From Hydrogenophaga sp. (GTDB lineage Bacteria > Pseudomonadota > Gammaproteobacteria > Burkholderiales > Burkholderiaceae_C): DNA of 64,000 nt. Each line of letters starts with the position of its first letter. The first letter of the stretch is position 1. The translations under genes were made by a program, and so were the position numbers. The notes below the pieces were generated by a model. The model did no database searches. It was given only the letters and a program-made list of their open reading frames with translations, and was not told the DNA's origin. Below, piece by piece: positions 16,097 through 25,725 of this stretch. The DNA lies in contig JAGXSV010000022.1 of assembly GCA_018333605.1 (NCBI GenBank), positions 1-64,000 on the forward strand. The letters are read 5' to 3'.

Positions 16097-17761
16097 ATGA
16101 GCAACAAGAACCCGCGCAACACCCCCAGCGGTGAAGCTGCGAACCTTCAAACCCATTCGGGTGCCGACATCGTCGACTGGCGACCCGAAGACCCGGTATT
16201 CTGGGAGAGCACCGGCAAAAAGATTGCCAACCGTCAGCTGTGGATCAGCTGGCCCAGTCTGCTGCCAGCGTTTTCGGTCTGGATGATGTGGGGCATCATC
16301 ACGGTGCAGATGCTCAACCTGGGCTTTCCATTTGCCCAGGCCGAGCTGTTCACCATCACGGCCATCGCCGGTCTCTCGGGTGCCTCGCTGCGCATCCCGG
16401 CCTCGTTCTTCATCCGCCTCTCGGGGGGGCGCAACACGGTCTTCCTGACCACGGCGCTGCTGCTGATCCCGGCCATCGGGACCGGCTTTGCGCTGCTGGA
16501 CAAGAACACGCCGCTGTGGGTGTTCCAGTTGCTGGCGCTGCTCTCGGGCATTGGTGGCGGCAACTTCGCGGCCTCCATGTCAAACATCAGCACCTGGTTT
16601 CCCAAGGCCAAGCAAGGGCTGGCGCTGGGCATCAACGCCGGGCTGGCCAACGCCGGTGTCACGGTGATGCAGCTGCTGATCCCGCTGGTGATGACGACCT
16701 CGATCTTCGGTGCCATGGGGGGTGACCCGATGACGCTGCTCAAGCCCTCGGGCACGCTGATCGGCAAGATCCCGGCCGGCACACCGACCTACATCCAGAA
16801 CGCCGGCTGGGTCTGGGCGCTGATCATTGCACCCATGGCTTTGCTGTGCTGGATCGGGCTGAAAAACCTGATCCCGGTCACCCCCAACCTGGGCTCCACC
16901 TTCGCGGCATTCTTCAAGATCTTGCTGCTCTACACGATCGGTCTGCTGGTCACCGTCGGTGGTCTGTACCTGTATCTGCCCGCCCCCACCGGCCTGGGTC
17001 TGCTGAACATGTGGATCGCCATTCCGCTGATCGTCGTGGCCACCTTGCTGGCCATGAAGCTGGTGGCCTTCGGCGACATGAAGCCCAACCTGACCAAGCA
17101 GTTCGCGATCTTCCAGAACAAGCACACCTGGTCGATGACGGCGCTGTACATCGTCACCTTCGGCTCCTTCATCGGCTTCTCTGCCGCCTTGCCCCTGTCC
17201 ATCACCGTCATCTTCGGCTTCACCTCGGTGGAAGTTGAAGGCGTGATCAAGCGCGTGGCCTACGCCAACGCTCCCAGCGCGCTGACCTGGGCCTGGATCG
17301 GTCCTTTCGTTGGTGCCTTCATTCGCCCCGTCGGCGGCTGGCTGGCCGACCGCACCGGGGGTGCCGTGCTGACGCAAATCATCTCGGTGGTGATGGCGGT
17401 GTGTTCGGCCGCTGTGGGCTACGTGATGCTGCTGGCCTACCAGTCGCCCACGCCCGAGCAGTACTTCGTGCCGTTCATGGCCTTGTTCATTGCCATCTTC
17501 GCCGCCGCCGGCATTGGCAACGCCTCGACCTTCCGCACCATCGGCGTCGTGTTCAACCGCGAGCAGGCCGGCCCGGTGCTGGGCTGGACCTCGGCCATCG
17601 GTGCCTATGGCGCCTTCGTGGCCCCGGTCGTGATGGGTGCACAGATCCGCGCGGGCACGCCGCAATACGCCATGTACGGCTTCGCCATCTTCTACGCGCT
17701 GTGCCTGGTGCTGAACTGGTGGTTCTACCTGCGCGCCGGGTCCGAAATAAAGAACCCCTGA
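16097..17761 (+). CDS. narK2: NarK2-type nitrate/nitrite antiporter (MFS)
   Basis: This 554-residue transporter resembles Escherichia coli NarK from IVDWRPEDPVFWESTGK onward. Signature segments GGGNFAASMSNIS and GINAGLANAGVTVMQ line the substrate path. Two inserted stretches make it longer than NarK (463 residues): one near GGDPMTLLKPSG and a second of extra hydrophobic segments around 275-330. The start at 16097 follows an AGGAG site; a longer frame from 15896 runs through the leader. It should exchange nitrate for nitrite and is 46 bp before narG, so it belongs to the nitrate reductase operon. Confidence 0.9.
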   Translation: MSNKNPRNTPSGEAANLQTHSGADIVDWRPEDPVFWESTGKKIANRQLWISWPSLLPAFSVWMMWGIITVQMLNLGFPFAQAELFTITAIAGLSGASLRIPASFFIRLSGGRNTVFLTTALLLIPAIGTGFALLDKNTPLWVFQLLALLSGIGGGNFAASMSNISTWFPKAKQGLALGINAGLANAGVTVMQLLIPLVMTTSIFGAMGGDPMTLLKPSGTLIGKIPAGTPTYIQNAGWVWALIIAPMALLCWIGLKNLIPVTPNLGSTFAAFFKILLLYTIGLLVTVGGLYLYLPAPTGLGLLNMWIAIPLIVVATLLAMKLVAFGDMKPNLTKQFAIFQNKHTWSMTALYIVTFGSFIGFSAALPLSITVIFGFTSVEVEGVIKRVAYANAPSALTWAWIGPFVGAFIRPVGGWLADRTGGAVLTQIISVVMAVCSAAVGYVMLLAYQSPTPEQYFVPFMALFIAIFAAAGIGNASTFRTIGVVFNREQAGPVLGWTSAIGAYGAFVAPVVMGAQIRAGTPQYAMYGFAIFYALCLVLNWWFYLRAGSEIKNP

Positions 17762-17807
17762 ACGCGCGCATCCACGAAACCATGCCCTCATTTTCCGGAG
17801 ACCCCCG

Positions 17808-20800
17808 ATGAGTCACTTTCTCGACCGCCTCACCCACTTCACCCTGCCCAAGGAAGCCTTCTCGGGCAACCACGGTCTAACCACCAACGAAGACCGCACC
17901 TGGGAAGACAGCTACCGCAACCGCTGGGCACACGACAAGATCGTGCGCAGCACGCACGGCGTGAACTGCACGGGCTCTTGCTCGTGGAAGATTTACGTCA
18001 AGGGCGGCATCGTCACCTGGGAAACCCAGCAGACCGACTACCCCCGCACCCGCTGGGACATGCCCAACCATGAGCCGCGCGGCTGTGCCCGCGGTGCCTC
18101 GTACAGCTGGTACCTCTACTCCGCCAACCGCGTGAAGTACCCCATGGTGCGTGGCCGTCTGCTCGAACGCTGGCGCGCCGCACTCACCGTGAGCAAGAGC
18201 CCGGTGGACGCCTGGGCGCTGATCCAGCAAGACCCCGAAGCCCGCCGCGACTACCAGCAGGTGCGGGGCATGGGCGGTTTTGTGCGCAGCACCTGGGACG
18301 AGGTGAACCAGCTCATCGCGGCCGCCAACGTCTACACCATCAAGCAGCACGGTGCCGACCGCATCATCGGCTTCTCGCCGATTCCCGCCATGTCCATGGT
18401 GAGCTACGCCGCGGGCTCGCGTTACCTGTCGCTCATTGGCGGGGTGTGCATGAGCTTCTACGACTGGTATTGCGACCTGCCCCCGGCTTCGCCGCAGATC
18501 TGGGGTGAGCAGACCGACGTGCCCGAATCGGCCGACTGGTACAACAGCAGCTTCATCATTGCCTGGGGCTCCAACGTGCCCCAGACCCGCACGCCCGATG
18601 CCCACTTCTTCACCGAGGTGCGCTACAAGGGCTGCAAGACCGTGGCCGTCACGCCCGACTACTCGGAAGTGGCCAAGCTGTCCGACATTTGGATGCACCC
18701 CAAGCAGGGCACCGACGCTGCGCTGGCCATGGCCATGGGCCACGTGGCGCTGAAAGAGTTTTATTTCCCAGACGGCGGCAAGCAGCGCAGCAGCTACTTT
18801 GACGACTACGCCCGCCGCTACACCGACCTGCCGCTGCTGGTGATGCTGAAAGAGCACACCCTGCCCGACGGCACGGTGACCATGGTGCCTGGCCGGTATC
18901 TGCGCGCCAGCGACTTCAACGGTCAGATGGGTCAGAAGAGCAACCCCGAGTGGAAGACCGTGGCGTTCGACACCGCGGGCAAAGCGGTGCTGCCCAATGG
19001 CTCGATCGGCTTCCGCTGGGGTGAGCCCGGCCGTGAAGACGAAGGCAAATGGAACCTCGAAGCCAAGGAAGCGCGCACCAACAGCGACGTGAAGCTCAAG
19101 CTGTCGGTGATCGAAGACGGCGAGCAAGAGACCCAGGTGGTGGACGTGGGCTTCCCCTACTTCGGCGGCCGCGACACCCCCAACTTCACCGCCAACGCAC
19201 AGAACGGCGAGATCAACCACGCCAAGGTGCCTGCGGTGCGCCTGCGCCTGGGCAAGGCCGGTGAAGAGCGCTACGCCATGGTCGCCACCGTGTTTGATTT
19301 GCAAGTGGCGCAGTACGGCATCGACCGTGGCCTGGGATCAGGCGCCAAAGACTTCAACGACAACGCCGCCTACACCCCGGCCTGGCAAGAAAGCATCACC
19401 GGTGTGCCGCGCGACCAGGTCATCACCGTGGCGCGCCAGTTTGCCGACAACGCCGACAAGACGCATGGCAAGTCCATGGTGATCATCGGTGCGGCCATGA
19501 ACCACTGGTACCACGCCGACATGAACTACCGCGGCGTCATCAACCTGCTGATGATGTGCGGCTGCATCGGCCAGAGCGGTGGCGGCTGGGCGCACTACGT
19601 GGGCCAGGAAAAGCTGCGCCCGCAAACCGGCTGGGTGCCGCTGGCCTTTGCCACCGACTGGGTCCGCCCTCCGCGCCAGCAGAACAGCACCAGCTTCTTC
19701 TACGCCCACACCGACCAGTGGCGCTACGAGAAGCTCGGCATGGCAGAGATCGTCTCGCCCACGCTGAGCGAAGCCGACAAAACCGCCTTCAGCGGCAGCA
19801 TGATCGACTTCAACGTGCGCGCCGAGCGCATGGGCTGGCTGCCCAGCGCTCCGCAGCTCAAGACCAACCCGATGCAGGTGGTGAAAGACGCGCAGGCCGC
19901 CGGCCTGGATGCCAAAGACTACGTGGTCAAGGCGCTCAAGGACGGCACGCTGGAGATGAGTTGCGAAGACCCGGACGCGCCGCAGAACTGGCCGCGCAAC
20001 CTGTTTGTGTGGCGCTCCAACCTGCTGGGCTCCAGCGGCAAGGGCCACGAGTATTTCTGCAAACACCTGCTGGGTACCGAGAACGGTGTGCAGGGCAAGG
20101 ACCTGGGCAAAGACGACGCCAAGCCGGCTGAAGTGAAGTGGCACAAGGACGCGCCGCAGGGCAAGCTGGACCTGCTGGTCACGCTCGACTTCCGCATGAG
20201 CACCACCTGCCTTTACAGCGACATCGTGCTGCCGACCGCGAGCTGGTACGAGAAGAACGACCTGAACACCAGCGACATGCACCCCTTCATCCACCCGCTG
20301 AGTGCGGCGGTGGACCCGGTGTGGCAGAGCCGCAGCGACTGGGACATCTACAAGGGCTTTGCCAAGACTTTCAGCGAAGTCTGCGTGGGCCACCTGGGCG
20401 TGGAAAAAGAGGTGGTGCTCTCGCCCATCATGCACGACACCCCCGGTGAAATGGCGCAGGCCTTTGAGGTCAAGGAATGGAAGAAGGGCCACTGCGAACT
20501 GATCCCCGGCAAGACCGCGCCGCAGATCACCGTGGTCGAGCGCGACTACCCCAACACCTTCAAGCGCTTCACGGCCCTGGGTCCGCTGCTCGACAAGCTG
20601 GGCAACGGCGGCAAGGGCATCGGCTGGAAAACCGGCACCGAAGTCGAGCAGCTCGGCCAGCTCAACGGCAAGACGCTGGACGAGGGCGTGTCGCACGGCA
20701 TGCCGAAGATCGTCACCGACATCGACGCCTGCGAGGTGATCTTGCAGTTGGCGCCCGAGACCAACGGTCACGTGGCCGTGAAGGCCTGGGAAGCGCTGGG

Positions 20801-21635
20801 CAAGCAGACCGGGCGCGACCACACCCACCTGGCGCTCTACCGCGAAGACGAAAAGATCCGCTTCCGCGACATCCAGGCGCAGCCGCGCAAGATCATCAGC
20901 TCGCCCACCTGGAGCGGCATCGAGAGCGAGACGGTGAGCTACAACGCCGGCTACACCAACGTGCACGAATACATCCCATGGCGCACCCTGACCGGTCGCC
21001 AGCAGTTCTACCAGGACCACCCCTGGATGATCGCCTTCGGTGAAGGCTTCGGCAGCTACCGCCCGCCGGTGGACCTGAAGACCACCCACGAGATCCACAA
21101 CATCAAGCCCAACGGCAACAAAGAGATCCAGCTCAACTTCATCACGCCGCACCAGAAGTGGGGTATTCACTCCACCTACAGCGACAACCTGATGATGCTC
21201 ACGCTGAACCGCGGTGGCACCGTGGTGTGGCTGAGCGAAGACGACGCCAAGAGCGCCGGCATCGAGGACAACGACTGGGTCGAGCTGTTCAACATCAACG
21301 GTGCCGTGGCGGCCCGTGCGGTGGTGAGCCAGCGGGTGAACAACGGCATGGTGATGATGTACCACTCGCAAGAAAAGATCATCAACACCCCCGGCAGCGA
21401 GATCACCGGCGTGCGCGGCGGCATCCACAACTCGGTGACCCGCATCGTGCTCAAACCGACCCACATGATCGGTGGCTACGCGCAACTGAGCTACGGCTTC
21501 AACTACTACGGAACCATCGGCACCAACCGCGACGAGTTCGTGGTGGTGCGCAAGATGAGCAAGGTGGACTGGCTTGACACCCCGGCGGACGATCACCTCG
21601 TTCGTGCGTATCAATCCCAAGGTGAAAACCCCTGA
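17808..21635 (+). CDS. narG: NarG, respiratory nitrate reductase catalytic subunit
   Basis: At 1275 residues it is close to the typical 1240-1260. The N-terminal HGVNCTGSCSWKIYVKGG segment holds His and Cys ligands of the FS0 cluster, and NHEPRGCARGASYSW the last one. The rest is a bis-MGD molybdenum protein with the expected Asp-containing active-site region. It reduces nitrate to nitrite on the cytoplasmic face using quinol electrons passed through NarI and NarH. It is followed 28 bp later by narH. Confidence 0.97.
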   Translation: MSHFLDRLTHFTLPKEAFSGNHGLTTNEDRTWEDSYRNRWAHDKIVRSTHGVNCTGSCSWKIYVKGGIVTWETQQTDYPRTRWDMPNHEPRGCARGASYSWYLYSANRVKYPMVRGRLLERWRAALTVSKSPVDAWALIQQDPEARRDYQQVRGMGGFVRSTWDEVNQLIAAANVYTIKQHGADRIIGFSPIPAMSMVSYAAGSRYLSLIGGVCMSFYDWYCDLPPASPQIWGEQTDVPESADWYNSSFIIAWGSNVPQTRTPDAHFFTEVRYKGCKTVAVTPDYSEVAKLSDIWMHPKQGTDAALAMAMGHVALKEFYFPDGGKQRSSYFDDYARRYTDLPLLVMLKEHTLPDGTVTMVPGRYLRASDFNGQMGQKSNPEWKTVAFDTAGKAVLPNGSIGFRWGEPGREDEGKWNLEAKEARTNSDVKLKLSVIEDGEQETQVVDVGFPYFGGRDTPNFTANAQNGEINHAKVPAVRLRLGKAGEERYAMVATVFDLQVAQYGIDRGLGSGAKDFNDNAAYTPAWQESITGVPRDQVITVARQFADNADKTHGKSMVIIGAAMNHWYHADMNYRGVINLLMMCGCIGQSGGGWAHYVGQEKLRPQTGWVPLAFATDWVRPPRQQNSTSFFYAHTDQWRYEKLGMAEIVSPTLSEADKTAFSGSMIDFNVRAERMGWLPSAPQLKTNPMQVVKDAQAAGLDAKDYVVKALKDGTLEMSCEDPDAPQNWPRNLFVWRSNLLGSSGKGHEYFCKHLLGTENGVQGKDLGKDDAKPAEVKWHKDAPQGKLDLLVTLDFRMSTTCLYSDIVLPTASWYEKNDLNTSDMHPFIHPLSAAVDPVWQSRSDWDIYKGFAKTFSEVCVGHLGVEKEVVLSPIMHDTPGEMAQAFEVKEWKKGHCELIPGKTAPQITVVERDYPNTFKRFTALGPLLDKLGNGGKGIGWKTGTEVEQLGQLNGKTLDEGVSHGMPKIVTDIDACEVILQLAPETNGHVAVKAWEALGKQTGRDHTHLALYREDEKIRFRDIQAQPRKIISSPTWSGIESETVSYNAGYTNVHEYIPWRTLTGRQQFYQDHPWMIAFGEGFGSYRPPVDLKTTHEIHNIKPNGNKEIQLNFITPHQKWGIHSTYSDNLMMLTLNRGGTVVWLSEDDAKSAGIEDNDWVELFNINGAVAARAVVSQRVNNGMVMMYHSQEKIINTPGSEITGVRGGIHNSVTRIVLKPTHMIGGYAQLSYGFNYYGTIGTNRDEFVVVRKMSKVDWLDTPADDHLVRAYQSQGENP

Positions 21636-21663
21636 GTCCCTTGCCCTTCATTCGGAGTCAAAC

Positions 21664-23196
21664 ATGAAAATACGCGCACAAATCGGCATGGTGCTCAACC
21701 TGGACAAGTGCATCGGTTGCCACACTTGCTCGGTCACCTGCAAGAACGTCTGGACCAGCCGCCCCGGTGTCGAATACGCCTGGTTCAACAACGTCGAGTC
21801 CAAGCCGGGTATCGGTTACCCCAAAGAGTGGGAAAACCAGGAGAAATGGAACGGTGGCTGGATCCGCAAGGCCGACGGCTCCATCGTGCCCAAGCAGGGC
21901 GGCAAGTGGTCGCTGCTGATGAAGATCTTCAGCAACCCCAACCTGCCGCAGATCGACGACTACTACGAGCCCTTCACCTTCGACTACGACCACCTGCAGT
22001 CGGCGCCGGAAATGAAGCACGCGCCCACCGCCCGCCCGCGCTCGCTGATCACCGGCAAGCGTATGGAAAAGATCGAGTGGGGCCCGAACTGGGAAGAGAT
22101 CCTGGGCGGCGAGTTCAGCAAGCGCAGCAAGGACGCCAACCTGGACGGTTTCGAGCAGGCCCAGAAAGACATGATGGGCCAGTTTGAAAACACCTTCATG
22201 ATGTACCTGCCGCGCCTGTGCGAGCACTGCCTGAACCCCGCCTGCGTGGCCTCGTGCCCGTCGGGCTCGATCTACAAGCGCGAAGAAGACGGCATTGTCC
22301 TGATCGACCAGGACAAGTGCCGCGGCTGGCGCATGTGCGTGAGCGGCTGCCCCTACAAAAAGATTTACTACAACTGGAAAAGCGGCAAGGCCGAGAAGTG
22401 CATCTTCTGCTATCCGCGCATTGAAGCGGGTCAGCCGACGGTGTGCTCCGAGACCTGCGTCGGTCGCATCCGTTACCTCGGCGTGTTGCTGTACGACGCC
22501 GACCGCATTGCCGAAGCCGCGAGCACGCCCAACGAGATCGACCTGTACCAGGCCCAGCTCGACCTGTTCCTGGACCCGAACGACCCGAAGGTGATCGCCC
22601 AGGCGCGCATCGACGGCATTCCGGATGCCTGGATGGCCGCGGCCCGCCAGAGCCCGGTCTACAAGATGGCGGTGGAATGGAAAGTGGCCCTGCCGCTGCA
22701 CCCCGAATACCGCACGCTGCCGATGGTCTGGTACGTGCCGCCACTCTCGCCCATCACCGCATCGGCCAACGCCGGCATGCTGGGCAACAACGGCGAAATC
22801 CCGGACGTGTCGCAGTTGCGCATTCCGGTGAAGTACCTGGCCAACCTGCTGACCGCCGGCGACACCGGCCCGGTGGTGCGCGCCCTGGAACGCATGCTGG
22901 CCATGCGCGCTTACCAGCGCACCAAACATGTGGACGGCCTGATCAACCAGGAGGTGCTGGACCAGGTCGGGCTGAGCGCCCGCGAGGTGGAAGAGATGTA
23001 CCGCTACATGGCGATCGCCAACTACGAAGACCGTTTTGTGATTCCGACCACGCACCGCGAATACGCCGAAAACACCTTCAACGTGAAGGGCGGTTGCGGC
23101 TTCAGTTTCGGCAACGGCTGCTCGGAAGGACAGACCGAAACCAGCCTGTTTGGTAGCGAAAAGAAACGCACCATCCCCATCAAGATGGAGAGCTGA
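21664..23196 (+). CDS. narH: NarH, nitrate reductase iron-sulfur subunit
   Basis: This 510-residue electron-transfer subunit has four cysteine clusters. They are CIGCHTCSVTCKNVW near residue 16, CEHCLNPACVASCP near 184, a CRGWRMCVSGCP cluster with Trp in the expected place for the 3Fe-4S site, and CIFCYPRIEAG with a later VCSETCVG. The start at 21664 (MKIRAQIGMVLNLDKC) is the family start. The frame opening at 21574 runs inside narG. It connects NarI haems to NarG. A repeat of about 90 bp separates it from narJ. Confidence 0.97.
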   Translation: MKIRAQIGMVLNLDKCIGCHTCSVTCKNVWTSRPGVEYAWFNNVESKPGIGYPKEWENQEKWNGGWIRKADGSIVPKQGGKWSLLMKIFSNPNLPQIDDYYEPFTFDYDHLQSAPEMKHAPTARPRSLITGKRMEKIEWGPNWEEILGGEFSKRSKDANLDGFEQAQKDMMGQFENTFMMYLPRLCEHCLNPACVASCPSGSIYKREEDGIVLIDQDKCRGWRMCVSGCPYKKIYYNWKSGKAEKCIFCYPRIEAGQPTVCSETCVGRIRYLGVLLYDADRIAEAASTPNEIDLYQAQLDLFLDPNDPKVIAQARIDGIPDAWMAAARQSPVYKMAVEWKVALPLHPEYRTLPMVWYVPPLSPITASANAGMLGNNGEIPDVSQLRIPVKYLANLLTAGDTGPVVRALERMLAMRAYQRTKHVDGLINQEVLDQVGLSAREVEEMYRYMAIANYEDRFVIPTTHREYAENTFNVKGGCGFSFGNGCSEGQTETSLFGSEKKRTIPIKMES

Positions 23197-23206
23197 GGAC
23201 ATGGCC

Positions 23207-23292
23207 CACCCCCCCGCGCTTCGCGCGACCCCCTCAAGGGGGGCAACGCTGGCGGCCCGGCAAAGCCGGTTCCGCGGCGTTCTGGGTTTGCT
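23207..23292 (+). repeat. Dispersed repeat R1, copy C, inside the nar operon
   Basis: The element begins with a C-run and GCGCTTCGCGCGAC, then a CCCCCTCAAGGGGGG hairpin, CGGCAAAGCCGGTTCC and a GCGTTCTGGG end. It explains the unusual 141-bp narH-narJ gap in an otherwise tightly packed operon. Confidence 0.78.
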
Positions 23293-23337
23293 CCCCTTCG
23301 TTCATCGATCCAGCTGTTTGACCAAGGAATTGATGTC

Positions 23338-24039
23338 ATGAGTTTGTTTTCTTCATCCCCTCCCCAAGCCCGCCTCACGCTGCGCGTGTTGGCGCACCTG
23401 CTGCGCTACCCCGACGCCGCCTTCCGCGCCCACACCGCCGACATGCGCGAAGCCCTGCAAGCCGAGGCGGCGCTGCCCGCGGCGCGGCTGGTCGAACTCG
23501 ATGCCTTGCTCAAGCACCTGGGCGCCAGCCCGTCGCTTGACGTGGAGTCCGAATACGTCGAGCTGTTTGACCGGGGCCGCCGCACCGCGCTGCACCTGTT
23601 TGAGCATGTGCATGGCGATTCGCGCGACCGCGGTCCGGCGATGATCGATCTGATCCAGACCTACGAAAAAGCAGGCCTGTTTCTGGGCACCAGCGAGCTG
23701 CCCGACTACCTGCCTGTGGTGCTGGAATTTGCCTCTACCCAGCCGCCGCAACAGGCGCGCGAGTTCATGGGCGAGATCGCGCACATCGTGCGTGTGATTT
23801 TCAGTGCCCTGGCCGCTCGCCAGAGCCCTTACGCCAGCGTGTTGGCCGCCGTGCTGGAACTGGCGGGCGAAAAGGCCGAGGCTGTGGCCATTGCACCCGA
23901 ACCCGAAATGGACGAGAGCTGGGCCGAGCCCGAGGTGTTTGGTGGTTGCTCCACCGAAGGCCAGGCCAAACCCGGCCAGCCCCAGCCGATCCGCATTGTC
24001 AGAAAGTCAACCCAACCCTCTCAAGGAGCGCAGGCATGA
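23338..24039 (+). CDS. narJ: NarJ, nitrate reductase assembly chaperone
   Basis: This 233-residue member of the TorD/NarJ chaperone family has an all-helical pattern with the conserved SEYVELFDRGRRTALHLFEH segment and DYLPVVLEFAS. It binds NarG and guides molybdenum cofactor insertion before membrane docking. An AAGGAA ribosome site lies before the ATG. It overlaps narI by 4 bp. The C-terminal 40 residues are low-complexity and proline-rich. Confidence 0.93.
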   Translation: MSLFSSSPPQARLTLRVLAHLLRYPDAAFRAHTADMREALQAEAALPAARLVELDALLKHLGASPSLDVESEYVELFDRGRRTALHLFEHVHGDSRDRGPAMIDLIQTYEKAGLFLGTSELPDYLPVVLEFASTQPPQQAREFMGEIAHIVRVIFSALAARQSPYASVLAAVLELAGEKAEAVAIAPEPEMDESWAEPEVFGGCSTEGQAKPGQPQPIRIVRKSTQPSQGAQA

Positions 24040-24764
24040 ACACGCTGCACAACTTTCTCTTCAACGTCTTTCCCTACATCTGTCTGGCCGTTTTCTTCAT
24101 GGGCAGCCTGGCCCGCTTTGACCGCGACCAGTACACCTGGAAAAGCGATTCGTCGCAGTTGCTGCGCAAGCGCCAGTTGCGCTGGGGCAGCAACCTGTTC
24201 CACATCGGCATCCTGTTCCTGTTCTTTGGCCACTCGGTGGGTCTGCTGACCCCCCACTTCGTTTACGAGCCCTTCATCACGGCGGGTCAGAAACAGATGG
24301 TGGCGGTGGTGGCTGGCGGCATTGCGGGTGTGATCTGCTTCATCGGGCTCACCATGCTGCTGCACCGTCGCATTTTTGACGACCGCATCCGCCTCACCAG
24401 CCACCGCACCGACCTGGGCATTCTCATCATCCTCTGGGTGCAACTGGTGCTGGGCCTGATCACGCTGCCGTTTTCTTATGGACATTCCGACGGCCAGGCG
24501 ATGCTGCAACTGTCGGCCTGGGCGCAAGGCATCGTCACCTTCCGCCCCGACGCCAGTTTGCTGGCCGGTCTGGACTGGGTCTACCTGGTGCACCTGGTGC
24601 TGGGCATGACCATCTTCCTGCTCTTCCCCTTCTCGCGCCTGGTGCATGTGTGGAGCGGCTTCGGCACGCTGGCCTATGTGTTCCGCCCTTACCAGGTGGT
24701 GCGCAGCCGCAAACTGGGTCTCAAGCCCAGCGCCCCGGCCGAGCAGCGCCCCGTTTCACATTGA
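24036..24764 (+). CDS. narI: NarI, nitrate reductase cytochrome b subunit
   Basis: This 242-residue membrane protein has five helices. Haem-ligand histidines fit in NLFHIGILFLFFGHSVG and near VYLVHLVLGM. It oxidises quinol at the periplasmic face and passes electrons through two b haems to NarH. Its ATG overlaps the narJ stop. The reading frame extends upstream to 23946, but the family begins at MNTLHNFLFNVFPY, so 24036 is used. Confidence 0.95.
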   Translation: MNTLHNFLFNVFPYICLAVFFMGSLARFDRDQYTWKSDSSQLLRKRQLRWGSNLFHIGILFLFFGHSVGLLTPHFVYEPFITAGQKQMVAVVAGGIAGVICFIGLTMLLHRRIFDDRIRLTSHRTDLGILIILWVQLVLGLITLPFSYGHSDGQAMLQLSAWAQGIVTFRPDASLLAGLDWVYLVHLVLGMTIFLLFPFSRLVHVWSGFGTLAYVFRPYQVVRSRKLGLKPSAPAEQRPVSH

Positions 24765-24779
24765 CCGGAGGACACCACC

Positions 24780-25613
24780 ATGAACGCAGCAACAACCGTG
24801 GGCTGTGGCAGCGGCCACTGCGCCTGTGCCGGTGAAGCGCAGCCCGCCGTGGCCAGCATCAACGGCATTGCCCTGCACGAACCCGGCGAGACACCCGACC
24901 CCAACACGCTGCGCGAGCGCGCCTACACCGAGTTGCTGCGCCAGCAGGCGGTGCAGGCGGGCCTGCTGCCGCGCCACGCCGGGCTGGTGGCGCCCGAACT
25001 GGACGACGCCCAGCGCACCGTCATCGAAGGCCTGCTGGACGCGGCCGTGGCCTCGCCCGATCCAGGCGAGTCCGAGTGCCGCCGTTACTTTGACGCCAAC
25101 AAGGGCCGCTTCATCGTCGGCCAGGCGCTGCATGTGCGCCACATCCTGTTTGCCGTGACGCCGGGTGTGAACGTGCATGCGCTGTCGCAGCGCGCCGAGG
25201 CGGCCTTGCTGGAGCTGATCCGCAAAGACGTGCCGCCCGGGCGCTTCGAGGCGCTGGCGGCCGAGCTGTCCAATTGCCCGTCCAGCAAGGAGGGCGGCGA
25301 TCTGGGCTGGGTGACGCCGGAAGACTGCGCGCCCGAGTTGGCCAACGAGTTGTTTTTCCAGACCGATTCGCGCTGGGGCATGGGCGTGCACCCGCGTCTG
25401 GTGCACACCCGGTTTGGCCTGCACATCATTGAAGTGCTGGGCCGGCGCAAGGGCAAACTACCTGAGTTTGAGCAGGTGCAGGAACGCATCAAGGCCCAGC
25501 TGGCGCTGCAGTCGCGCAGCACGGCGCTGCGCCAGTACATGCAGCTGCTGGTGGGTCAGGCCCGGGTGGAGGGCATTGCGCTCGACGGCGCCGACTCACC
25601 GCTGGTGCAGTGA
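24780..25613 (+). CDS. PpiC/NifM-like peptidyl-prolyl isomerase of the nar operon
   Basis: The protein has 277 residues. A Cys- and Gly-rich N-terminus (CGSGHCACAGEAQP) is followed by a helical SurA/NifM-like region and a parvulin domain at about 115-220 (LHVRHILFAV; GGDLGWVTPEDCAPELANE; FGLHIIEVLGRR). It probably assists folding of a nitrate reductase subunit, by analogy with NifM and nitrogenase iron protein; this is inference from position. No signal peptide is visible, so a cytoplasmic role is likely. It begins 15 bp after narI in the same operon. Confidence 0.85.
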   Translation: MNAATTVGCGSGHCACAGEAQPAVASINGIALHEPGETPDPNTLRERAYTELLRQQAVQAGLLPRHAGLVAPELDDAQRTVIEGLLDAAVASPDPGESECRRYFDANKGRFIVGQALHVRHILFAVTPGVNVHALSQRAEAALLELIRKDVPPGRFEALAAELSNCPSSKEGGDLGWVTPEDCAPELANELFFQTDSRWGMGVHPRLVHTRFGLHIIEVLGRRKGKLPEFEQVQERIKAQLALQSRSTALRQYMQLLVGQARVEGIALDGADSPLVQ

Positions 25614-25725
25614 ACCCCCTCGGGTGCGCAACGCACCGGTGTTTGATGCACCGCAAAGCGCCGGCGGCCCGGGCTGGTTAGCCTCCCCTCGGCGGCATGG
25701 GCCGCAGCAAAGGAAGTGCAACAGC